Of a stretch of DNA of 64,000 nt, positions 1 through 9,466 are shown piece by piece. The stretch is from positions 124,001-188,000 of the forward strand of contig CATKHW010000559.1 of the NCBI GenBank assembly GCA_949752795.1. Reading direction: 5' to 3'. The notes under the pieces were generated by a model. The model made no database searches. It was not told the origin of the DNA and saw nothing but the letters and a program-made list of their open reading frames with translations. The DNA comes from Hyperoodon ampullatus (taxonomy: Eukaryota; Chordata; Mammalia; Artiodactyla; Ziphiidae). The number at the start of each line of letters is the position of its first letter. Position 1 is the first letter of the stretch. A program made the translations under genes and the position numbers.

Positions 1-600
1 CTTTCGACCCCTCACTTCTATAGACCCATTTATAGCTTTCACGGTCAACCTTACCAACCTGAAATTCCAGATGTTACAGACACACTTGAAACATGGCTAG
101 TATGACCAAGCAATTGTGTGTTTTTTCATTTTTTAATAGAATGAGTTAATTATTGTTTGAACTAAATTAATTATAAATAGACACATTTGGTTAGTGACTA
201 CCACACTGGAAAGCTCAGCTGTAAGAAATCCAAAGATGAGAAAGAGGCAACCAGCCACCCTTCCCCTGGTTGTTCTTTACTGCAGATAATTTGATGGCCT
301 GATCTGATCCTTCGTATGTAGGTATATCTTGGGCTCTTGGACCCACGCCAGGCACTGGGAGAGTCCTTGTGGACACTGAAATAGTACAGTCAACACTCAG
401 ATCCAAGAGGAATTCCCAGCAAGGGGCCCACTTGTAGACAGAGGTGAAGGGCATGGCCCAGTACACCTGTATTAGATATAATCAGAGAGTAGCTGCAGAG
501 GGGAGGGAGGGATTTCACTCTCTCCATGAGTCCATCCTTCTCACCCCTGACTCTAGAAGACCTGAGGAAGGCAGTGGAAAAGGCCCTGTTGGAGGTGAAA
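1..600. repeat. Block beta, 3' non-L1 part (A1)
   Basis: Non-coding DNA between the window start and the L1. It corresponds to alpha from about 7440 to 8470, without the microsatellite and LTR, at roughly 75 percent identity by eye. It gives the empty-site sequence (near 265-290) that defines the edges of the LTR inserted in alpha. The frame on the minus strand at 215-466 is open in several copies but resembles no protein I know. Confidence 0.7.
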
Positions 601-2295
601 AATTTGTATACTGAAAACTACAGGATATTGCGGAAAGAAATTAAAGAAGAGACAAGTAAAGGGAATGACATACCATGTTCATAGACTGGATTATTAAATA
701 CTGTTGGCATTTCTATACTACATAAAGTGATGTACACATATATCGCAACAACCCACAAAATTCCATGTCATTATTATAGAAGTGGACAGAATCCTAAAAT
801 ACATATGGAACCCCCACAAGTAGATAAAACAATCTTGAGAGCAAAGAGCAATGATGGAGATTAACACTTCCTCAACTCAAAACACAAAACAATGCCACAG
901 TAGTCAACACAGTCTGCTACTGGCATCAAGACAGTGAGATAGACCAATGAAATATAATAGAGAGACCTCAAATAAACGCACATATATATGGCCAACAGAT
1001 CTTGGCCAAGGTTCTAAGATTACCAAGTGAAGAAAGGATAATCTCTTCAACAATCAACAGAATGAAAAGGAAACCTATAGAATGGGAGGAAATATGTATA
1101 AACCTTGTATCTGAATAAGGGACCAATATCCAGAATATATAAGAAACTACTACAAGTCAATTTCAGAAAAACAGCAGGCAAATAAGTGAGTTTAAAAATG
1201 GGTAAAAAGCTACACTAGACATTTCTCCATAAAGGCATACAAGTGGTCAATCTACATATGAAAATTTGCTCAACATCGCTAAGCATCAGGGAAATGGAAA
1301 TCAAGGCACAAGGAGATATCACTCACACCTGTTAGGATGTGTATTATAAAAGGACAATTAGGGCTTCCCTGGTGGCACAATGGATGAGAGTCCGCCTGCC
1401 AAGGCAGGGGACACGTGTTCGTGCCCCGGTCTGGGAGGATCCCACATGCCACTGAGCGGCTGGGCCCATGAACCATGGCTGCTGAGCCTGTGTGTTTGGA
1501 GCCTGTGCTCCGCAACGGGAGAGCCCATAACAATGAAAGGCCCATGTACTGCAAAAAAGAAAAAAAAAGAAAAAAGAAAGAAAATTAATGGATGCTGGCA
1601 AAGATGTGAAGAAGTGGAACTTCTGTACCCTGTTTTGTACCCTGTAGTAATGTAAAATGGTGTAGCCATTATGGAAAACAGAATGGAGGTCCCACAAAAA
1701 TTATTAAGAGAACTCTCATAAAATCCAGCAGTCACTCATTTAGGTTTATATACCAAGGAGATAAAACAAGAATGTCCAAGAGATATCTACAATCTCATGT
1801 CCATTGCAGCATTATACACAATACACAACATAGGAAAACTGCCTAGTGTCCATGGGAAGATTAATTAATAAAGAAAATGTGGTGTATACATACAGTGGAA
1901 TGTCATTCAGTCTTTGAAAAAGAAGGAAATCCTGCCATTTGCAGCAACACGAAAGAACTTGGAGGACATTTGTAAGAGTGAAATAAGCCAGTCACACAAG
2001 GTCAAAAACTGAAAGAAAACTCCGAGAAGCAGAGAGTAGAAGGGTGGTTCCAAGAGCTGGCAAGACGTTGACATGGGAAGTCTCTGTTCAATGGTTAGCA
2101 TGTGTTATTTGCAAAATGGAACAGTTCTAGACACATGCTGTACAACAAGGTGCATGTAGTCAACAGGACTGACTGGACATTTCAAAACTTGTTAAGACGT
2201 TGGATTTCATTGTATGTGTACTTTTACAACAATAAAATATACATATGTAAAATAAATACAAAGTGGAAAAAGGGGAAAAAAGAAGAAAAATAAGG
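601..2295 (+). mobile_element. L1 LINE 3' fragment (ORF2 C-terminus plus 3' UTR), split by SINE (A1)
   Basis: A 5'-truncated, decayed LINE-1 in plus orientation. The start corresponds to the ORF2 stretch following the reverse transcriptase core (the peptide trace LYTENY is readable). The signature of the ORF2 C-terminal region follows (ACATTTCTCCATAAA, CTCAACATCGCTAAGCATC, GCAGCATTATACACAAT). The 3' UTR has GAAATAAGCCAGTCAC and a terminal ACAACAATAAAATA with an A-rich tail. Stops and indels are frequent, so it is inactive. It looks like an L1M-class element, from memory of the consensus. It is interrupted by a SINE at 1361-1576. Confidence 0.85.
1361..1576 (+). mobile_element. CHR-2-like tRNA-derived SINE nested in L1 (A1)
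   Basis: A near full-length SINE that begins GGGCTTCCCTGGTGGCACA. It has an A-box-like head, a B-box-like GTGTTCGTGCCCC, the body GATCCCACATGCCACTGAGC, the tail CTCCGCAACGGGAGAG and an impure A-tail. Flanking copies AAAGGACAATTA (1349-1360) and AAAGAAAATTA (1577-1587) look like decayed target-site duplications. The family is derived from a tRNA (reported as tRNA-Glu), depends on L1 machinery and is abundant in cetaceans. The element is in every monomer, so insertion predates array formation. Confidence 0.85.
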
Positions 2296-5200
2296 AAAGG
2301 GAGTCAACAGAGGGAAAGAAGAAAGGAGGAAGGGTCTCGAATGTACACAGGTATCAGGAGATAATGGGAGAGAAGCTCCTCTCCCCAGGCTTTAAAGAAG
2401 ACATCTCTCCAGAGTTCACTCCAGCAAGAGGGGGATGTCCTTTCTCTTCCCCATTCAACCAGAAGCGCAAATAGCATCCTAAGTGTGGCCCAGGCTGTGC
2501 TCAGGTGTACACTTTTCCTTGATCTCTAAACCAGCCACCCCTGACTCCCCATGGCTCAGGTGCACTTCCTGTATCTCCTTCCCCTTCTCTAAAGCATCTC
2601 CCTCCTCAAGTGCAGCCTGAGGCTCCAATCCTGTCCTCACACGTGGGGTCCACTGGGCGGGTCTCTGAGTTCTTAACAGCCTCCCTGTGAGTAGCAGGCA
2701 CTGAATCGCACACCAGGGTTCCCCTCAGCACCAACAGGAAACTACGACCTAGGGATTGAGGATTTCTAGAACAACTTTACTCATACACCGTCTCTTGGGT
2801 AAACAAGTGACATTTTACAATCAAGCATTTTCAGTTTTTGCTTTGGTGGGGAAAATATTGACACATATAAGGCAATCATATTCTATTAATGTATGTATTT
2901 CCCAAAGGACTCACTATCGAAAAAAAAATTTTAAGTATAACTTTCCATGTTTTAATTGACTTTACTCCCAGACTTGTTTGCTTGCAAAAGCCTTCAGAAA
3001 ATACCAAGAACCTACTTCACCTGGCAGTTTGCACAGAAACATGAGTGGAAATGCTCTTGTCACACTGCTTGGTTTCTCTGTCCCACCTTGTAAAGCACAA
3101 CCTCCTGTCCGCCCTCCTGGGAAGGGAGCCAGTGCCCACCCTGAGCTCAATCCCTGGGGTAGATCTCTTGGTTCTGTCTTCATGGTATGCAGTGTTTCTT
3201 GCACAGCACACAGAAACAGGGCCAGCACAACTGATGGAAAACAAACTTTCCACAGGAGAAGGACATTTCATTTCCTTAGCACAGAATCCGATAGTGAATA
3301 TTAGCCTCAAAGGAGAAAGGTGGAGTGAATTTCCTCCATCTACTCCTGGAGGCCCCTTCTTTCTCGGGCTCCTCCAGAGCTGGGTGTGCCATGAGGGTAC
3401 AAGTATGGGCTCCCTGCAAAAAGAAGGAGGTCTGCCTAGAACTAGGTGCTTCAGGTAAGGGGGGAGGACTCATCCCGAGGCTCTAATAGGAAACAGTTAG
3501 AATGAGGGAAGTCCAAATAGATGTATCATAACCATTCAGAATGCTATGAGACCTACTAAGAGATGAGATTTCTTATTAAATGAAGTTGTACTTGACCCTG
3601 GAGTAGGGATTCTGAAACCCTGTTTTGTTCACTAAGAATCCAGCCATGGAGCAACTAAGCCCGTGCACCACAACTACTAAGCCTGTGCTCTAGAGCCCGC
3701 AAGTCACAACTACTGAGCCCACGTGCCACAACTATTGAAGCCCATGCACCTAGAGCCCGTGGTCTGGAACAACAGTAGCCACCGAAATGAGAAGCCCGCA
3801 CAGTGCAACGAAGACCCAACACAGCCAAAAGAAAAAAAAAAAAAAAGAATCCAGTAAACAATTGCCTGGGTGGTGATAGGATTTGTTTTCAAGGTTAAAT
3901 GAGGCTCAATTGGTATAAAATCAATGCACACACTGAAAGTGTACAGTTTATTTACTTTTATATCCATACCCATTCATGATGCAGTGTTGATGGGAATATT
4001 TTCTAGAAAGTTGGCACCAGTAACAGTGATGTTTAGGGGAACATAAATCAAGAGAAACACAACACAAAATGTTCACATACACACACAGAATCATACCACT
4101 CATTTCACATACAGACACACCCTGTCTCATGCACACAAACCTACACCACCTAACCGTAATACAGCTTCTTCCTGGGACTATAGTAATTGGTCACATTACT
4201 TGTAAATCTCTTTCTATCACCAGGGCCCCTACTCTCATTCCCAGCACAAATTTGGAATCTGTTTGCCCTCTACACTAAAACCAGCAAAAATGTCCCACTT
4301 TCTCATCTTCAAAGTTCTTCCTCCCCAAGTGACTGATTCCAGAATACATACTGTTTACACGTTCTGTGAAGGCCACCTGCAATTACAGAAGAGAAAACAC
4401 TATGAGGATAAGATCACAGTGATGCTCAGGCCTTTTGTTCATTTGCTGACAGTAGAAAACCTCATAAGAAACAGTGGTCCAGGGAACCCAGAAAGGGTTA
4501 TCAGAGCAAACCTACTCAGGCTGAAAGGCAAGAACTTTGCTGGGAGGATGGAACTTCCAAGTCCATTTAGGTTGGAAATTACAGAATTCTTTGCCTAGAG
4601 GAAAAATCGATGCAGGAGAGAGAGCTCCGTACTCCACAGGCTGTAATGGATGCTGTCAATTTTAATGTCCTGTGGAATCAGGCACCATGAGTTGGTAATA
4701 GACTCTCACTCCACATTCTCCCAACCAAGGGAATTGTATGTATCTGGAAGGAGTACCCTCAAATATTCATAACTTAATTCTATTGAAAGAGAAATAAAGC
4801 AATATTTCTATCTCAGACCAGAAAAAATCCAGCTAACCTTGATTTTCCACGGAGGCTTTTCTTCTATCCTATCATGGTGCAGGTCATCCGCCACATCCTC
4901 AGGGAGAGCTGGAGGGACACAGAGTAACTGTCAGGACACTGGTGCTGCGGCTCAGGAATTACTCAGGGGCTTTCTTCTCGATGAGGACGTGGGGTGGTGT
5001 GTATGGATGTGGGAGGTTAGTAAGTGTGGGCTGAGCTGGTGTTGGGCCATCCTCTTTGGGGGATGAAGGAAGGCAAAGGACAAGAGGAAGGAAATGAAAA
5101 GAGAGCTTTGGCTTTCTAGCTAAGGGGAGCCTAATCAGAAGGGAAGGGTCGATCTAAAAAATGGTAAACACTAAAATGTATGCTTTGTTTCAATGACAGA

Positions 5201-6255
5201 GACCCATGACCCATCCTGCCTCTTTTGAGCTTCTGCTAAATTGCCACTGTATCTTGATTTTTCCCAGATCACTCTTTCCCCAGCATCCACAATGCCAGCT
5301 ACTGCATTTATCATGTCTTCTGTTGTATGATATTTTATACTTGATTAACAGCAACCTCCCTTAAAGGACTGAATTCAATCCTAGACAAAATATGCTATAT
5401 TTATTCACTAATCACTTGTCTTAAAGAAAATCAAATACACAAGGTTTGACAAAACTGAAATCCTACCATTTAGATACAGCCACTATCAATCGTGTCATAT
5501 TTTTCTCCCAATCTTTGTTTTCTATACAATGTATGTATGCCCCCTGAGTCAGGGGCTGTGCATACTCTAGGGAGCTGTTCCATAAGTGGGACACTTCGTT
5601 ATGAAGAGGGAGCCCGGACTGAGCACAGCCTGTCTCTAACCCAGCTGTGCAGGAGAAGTGTACAGGCTAACAGTCAGGTTCCACTTTGAGTCCTTGGGTG
5701 TGGGCTACAGGAATTGACCAATGCTAAGGCTTATGGTAATGTTATCCAATACAATAAAATAGCTCCCTGATTCTTATCTGCTTCTGGCCTTGTTTAAGCA
5801 GTGACACCAGCACTGACAGATATGACCTGTACTGTATACATGGGGTCTCACACCTCTCAGAATCTGTGAGCTGACCAGGAGAATGCAGGTCCTGAGGTGA
5901 ATTTCACCTTAATGACTGTGCCAAAGTCAACTGATATGTCCACCCATAGCTGCCCTGGATTCTGTGACCACTAAGGCCACCTGATAGGCAAGTTCTGGAC
6001 CTTTGGAGATTCTAGGACTTCCAGCCAAGGATACGGATGCAGGGACTCCCTTGCTCCATGACTGAGGACCCCTTGGCTAAGTGGTAAGTGCAGGTCAGGG
6101 ATCAAGTGCATCCACATTGGGACCCACCCCTGGGTTCTCAGTATGGCTTTTCCACTTAGGAGGTCAAGAGCTTAGAACATTTATCTCTGCACCATCTCCT
6201 TCTGAGGAAAAGGAATATTAACCAAATCTGGGCAACAGCTGTGTTGAGGGAAGAA
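2296..6255. other. Low-copy core block U, no gene found (A1)
   Basis: About 3.96 kb present once per full monomer. Contents: GA-rich start (2296-2340); mixed sequence to 2960; a 414-bp stretch open on both strands (3045-3458) that is not recognisable; a truncated CHR-1-like SINE (3644-3844); a CA-rich strip (about 4066-4145); a second open stretch (4263-4598) whose A/B differences are mainly replacements (8 to 2); and undistinguished sequence to 6255. Scattered GTAAG donor-like strings (3455, 6084) have no convincing partner acceptors or coding exons. A remnant of a gene intron or intergenic spacer is possible, but I could not identify a source. Confidence 0.6.
3644..3844 (+). mobile_element. 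5'-truncated CHR-1-like SINE (A1)
   Basis: Starts inside the element at GGAGCAACTAAGCCC and continues through repeated CACAACTACTGAGCC and TAGAGCCCG segments to CAACGAAGACCCAACACAGC and an A-tail. Direct repeats AAGAATCCAG at 3634-3643 and 3845-3854 are perfect 10-bp target-site duplications, so the element was truncated at insertion. CHR-1 relatives occur in cetaceans, hippos and ruminants. Confidence 0.82.
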
Positions 6256-7660
6256 CATGCAAACAACTTCACAAACAAATAAGGGTCCTGTGCCTGAGCT
6301 AACCTTAGGTACTTCAAAACAACTCCGTAAGTCTCTTAGCCCCTTAGAGCGGATGAAAGCAATATTAGAGTTAAAAGTAACTTGTCCCAATTCCCTTAGT
6401 CTGGAACACTGAAAAAAAATTCTACAGCAGAGGAAGTCTCATAAGCACACAGCACCTGCCTGGGTTTACCCCAGCCTTGGAAGAACTGGGAAGGATAAGA
6501 CCAAGGCAGGCCTGAGGAAAGGTCAGAGGGTAGGCAGGTCTGGGGTGTGGGGAGCAGGGGCAGGGCTGTCTGGACGGAGTAGTGGGTTGTAAGAAGAGCA
6601 GTGACCCTGGGTCCTGCTGCCCTGAGTCTCTGTCCTGGGCCTGGTCAACCCCAGGAGACCAGGTCAGCAGGGCTGTGAAAGCAAGTGTGTAAAGAAGCCC
6701 AGCAGCCCCTTCACACAGCCCTCTAGAATTTCTGCCGCCCATGGAGGGTCTCTAGGGTAGCTGGACGTGGACCCCTCTCAAATGGAAGCATGTCAGCACA
6801 TCAGCCTTGGGGAAGTGCAGAGGCTGAGATGAGCTCAAGGAGACTGAGCACATGCAGTGATCCCAGAGCACGTGTTCTGTGACTCATCCATATCCGGGAC
6901 TGTCCTTTACAAGAGGAACTAACAGTGAGCACAAAACATGAGGTGAAGCCACAAGTCCTGAAAGTGCAGAGGGAGACAGTTCACTTCTCATCCACCACCT
7001 CACCCTTTCTAGAAGAACTTGGTCTCAAGTTTCAAGGGCCCATGAGTTTTGACCCACAGGTTCTGTCCATCATAGGTCAATATGCAAAAGAACACAAACT
7101 CTACTGTGCACAATACCCTAGATGTGCTAACCAGAAAACAAACTTCCATATTAGGCAGTGACAAGCACAAGAAAGAGAAGCTCATGTGCAAAAGATCAGT
7201 TTTGATGAGCAAATCAAGAAAAGGTGATTATAGAGCACAGTCACGTCTAAGGACACAATTGCTCTCTATTGTATCATTAAAATGTGAAAAAAACAAGTCA
7301 GAACTCTACACATATTTCATTCTTCTTTCTGATTTCATATCCACCTTCCTCAGTCTCCAAAGCAGGAGATATAACCCTAAAGTTCCAGGAACCCTCTGCC
7401 ATTAGATCCTACCTAAGTGTTGTTCCTACCTGTATCCTTTTCTTTATCACGGCCACAAATGCTATTCAAAGGCAATTCTGTAGAAACACGAATATGAATT
7501 TACAAGTCTTATGGATACATTTAAAATGTGACTAATGTGACTGAGTAATGGGATATTTTATTTTCTTTTATTTTAATACACTGAGTTAATCATTGATTGA
7601 ATTAAATAAATTATAACAGGCACATCTAGCTAGTGGCTACCACACTGTAATACACAACCC

Positions 7661-7711
7661 TGTCTCTCTCTCTCTCCATATATATATATATATGTGTATA
7701 TATATATATAA
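7661..7711. repeat. Compound (CT)n(AT)n microsatellite (A1)
   Basis: A CT run followed by AT/GT repeats, present in alpha only. Its length and interruptions differ between A and B types, and it is useful as a copy tag. Confidence 0.9.
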
Positions 7712-7755
7712 AGTATATGGAGGATGTTACCACCGCTCCCCTGGTTATTCCCCTC

Positions 7756-8149
7756 TGTATGGTCTACCCATTCAAGATGGCTGTTTGCTGACGGTTTACC
7801 AAAGGAAAAACCTCTGCCCCGTGAAGGTACTTAGCCCAAGGGGTAAGAGGGATGCGTACCTCTGCTGGTTTCCCTGGTAACCGATGAACCCATCTGCTGT
7901 CAATTCCCCCTTTAACTGGTAGCCTGCCTATTCCGCGCAGAGAGAAGCATGCTGCTACTGCTGCTGCTGCGTTCTGCCTGCCATCGGCTATCTACAGTGG
8001 GATGTCTCTCCAGGACCACTTTGCTTCTGATGTGAAAGATCTCCCATCTATTAAACCATGAATGTCTCTGTCCCTGACTTCGGGCTCTTTCCTTAGCCCT
8101 GAGGCTGAGCAAGTACAGGGCTTGCAGGCATGAGAGGTGCAGCCCAACA
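7756..8149 (+). mobile_element. Probable solo LTR, class II (ERVK-like) endogenous retrovirus (A1)
   Basis: A 394-bp insertion in alpha absent from the equivalent place in beta (near 265-290). It begins TGTATGG and ends CCCAACA, so it has the canonical TG...CA ends. An ATTAAA polyadenylation signal lies at 8050-8055, 95-100 bases before the end, followed by a TCTGTCCCTGACTTCGGGC stretch typical of the R/U5 region of artiodactyl ERVK-type LTRs as I recall them. Flanks CCCTC and CCTTC resemble a decayed 5-6 bp target duplication. There is no internal retroviral sequence, so it is a solo LTR left by recombination between two LTRs. A short CTG run lies near 7951-7970. The exact family is not certain. 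Confidence 0.65.
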
Positions 8150-8471
8150 CCTTCTGCAGGGCAGTTTGCTGGCCAGATTTGATGATTCATTTGTAGGTGT
8201 TTCCTAGGCTCATGCACACTTGCCAGGCACTCATGAGACCTTGGGGACACTGAAACAGTAATGTCAGCACCCAGATCCTAGAGGAATTCCCGACAGGTGT
8301 TCCACTTGACGGGAGAGGTAATGAGCATGGCCCAGTGCACCTGTGCTAGACATAATCAGCGAGCAGGTGCAGAAGGGAGGGAGGGACATTCACTCACTTC
8401 CTGAGGCCATCCTTCTCACCACTGCCTCTGAAAAATCCAGGGAAGGAAGGGACAAAATGCCCTTAGAAGGT

Positions 8472-9466
8472 AAATGGCCTGTACACTGAAAACTACAAAC
8501 CACTGCTGAGAGAATTAAACAAGGAACAAATAATTGAAATGACATATCATATTCATAGACTGGAGACATATTATTGTTGACATTTCTACACTACCCAAAG
8601 GTAAGTATAAATTCATTGTAATACCTATCAAAATCCCAATGTCATTTTCAAAGAAATAGAAATAAAAAAGATCCTAAAATACATATGGAACCACTAAGGA
8701 CTCCAAACAGACAACACAATCCTGAGAACAAAGAACATAGATGGAGGCTTCTCACTTCCTGACTTCAAAACACATTACAAAGCCACAGGAATCAAAACTG
8801 TACAGTACTGACATAGAAACAGATACATAGGCCTAAAGACCAGAATAAATAACCCCCAAGAAAACACATAGATACATGGCCAAATGAAATTCACCAACCT
8901 TCTAAGACAACAAATAGGGAAAGTATAGTTTTTTCAACAGTCAATAGGATGAAAATATAACTTACAGAAAGATTACAAACATATATCAGAAAAGGAGCTA
9001 ATATACAAAACATCAAAGAAAAACACTACAACTCAAATGCAAACTAAGTTAAAAAAATAAAAAGGGCAAATAACTGGGTTCAGAAATGTGCAAAGACTTA
9101 AATAAGACATTTCCTGAAAAAGACATACAAATGGCTAACAAATATAGGAAAAGGTTCTCAACCTCACTAATCATCAGGGCAATGCAAATCAACACCTCAT
9201 ACCTGTTAGGCTGTGTATTATAAAGAAAAAAATTAACAGTTTAAGGCCAAGATGTGGGGAATTGGAAACTTTGTACACTGCTGGTGGGAATGTAAAATGG
9301 TGCCGCTATTATGAAAAAGAGTATGGGGGTTCCTTATAAAATTATAAACAGAAATATCATATGATTCAGCAATCACAGTTCTGGGTATATATCCAAAGGA
9401 AATTAAATCAGTATCACAATGAGATGAACATAGGTTCATTGCAGCATTCTACACAATAGCCTAGAT
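8472..9466 (+). mobile_element. L1 LINE fragment in alpha, 3' end cut by duplication breakpoint (A1)
   Basis: The same L1 insertion as in beta, about 74 percent identical to it. It starts at the equivalent ORF2 point (CTGTACACTGAAAACTAC) and includes the CACTGCTGGTGGGAATGTAAAATGG and CCAAAGGAAATTAAATCAG regions. It stops abruptly at GATATGCAAC, where beta begins. The 3' UTR is absent. No open reading frame survives. Confidence 0.85.

Larger units (their letters stand above)
6256..9466. repeat. Block alpha, upstream copy of the internal tandem duplication (A1)
   Basis: A 3.2-kb segment duplicated as beta (from 9467 on). Both begin at ATGCAA(A/C)CAAC-TTCACA. By eye the first 600 or so bases are about 92 percent identical to beta, whereas the rest is nearer 75 percent. 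Alpha alone carries the microsatellite and LTR, while beta alone carries the CHR-2-like SINE. The L1 was present before duplication, because it sits at the same point in both. The minus-strand open stretch 6422-6742 has a hydrophobic run, but no recognisable family and no support as an exon. Confidence 0.75.

Noticed and set aside
1361..1470. tRNA-like head with A-box and B-box-like strings
   Set aside because: It belongs to the SINE, not a functional tRNA gene: no cloverleaf or anticodon arm is intact and it is followed by the SINE body and A-tail.
1344..1735. Several overlapping minus-strand frames of 90-130 codons with phenylalanine runs, recurring in every monomer
   Set aside because: They are antisense translations of the CHR-2-like SINE and flanking L1. 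The phenylalanine run is the SINE A-tail.
3655..3973. Minus-strand frames with poly-F and repeated SSCGA/CGLSSC segments
   Set aside because: Antisense translation of the CHR-1-like SINE and its A-tail.
4263..4598. 111-codon open frame on the plus strand, open in all A and B monomers (15153, 31390, 42283, 58520)
   Set aside because: Hand comparison of A1 and B1 gives 8 replacement and 2 silent changes, as expected without protein constraint. No domain, no family and no supporting splice sites. It does not begin with ATG.
6040..6095. ATGACTGAGGACCCCTTGG followed by a good donor-like GTAAGTG (6084)
   Set aside because: One donor-like string with no acceptor, no upstream coding potential and no recognisable peptide. 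Such strings are common in non-coding DNA.
6422..6742. Minus-strand frame with a hydrophobic run (TLAFTALLTW followed by AQ) that recalls a CEACAM/PSG-type leader exon
   Set aside because: The similarity is a few residues only, no Ig-domain sequence follows in any frame, and the homologous beta and other monomers change it freely. Too weak to call a gene or pseudogene.
7661..7711. Regularly spaced short repeats considered as a CRISPR-like or regulatory array
   Set aside because: Simple CT/AT microsatellite in a mammalian genome, with no spacers.
7912..8250. 112-codon minus-strand frame with a serine run
   Set aside because: It lies antisense across the LTR. The serine run is the CTG repeat of the LTR read backwards. 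Its conservation only reflects recent duplication.
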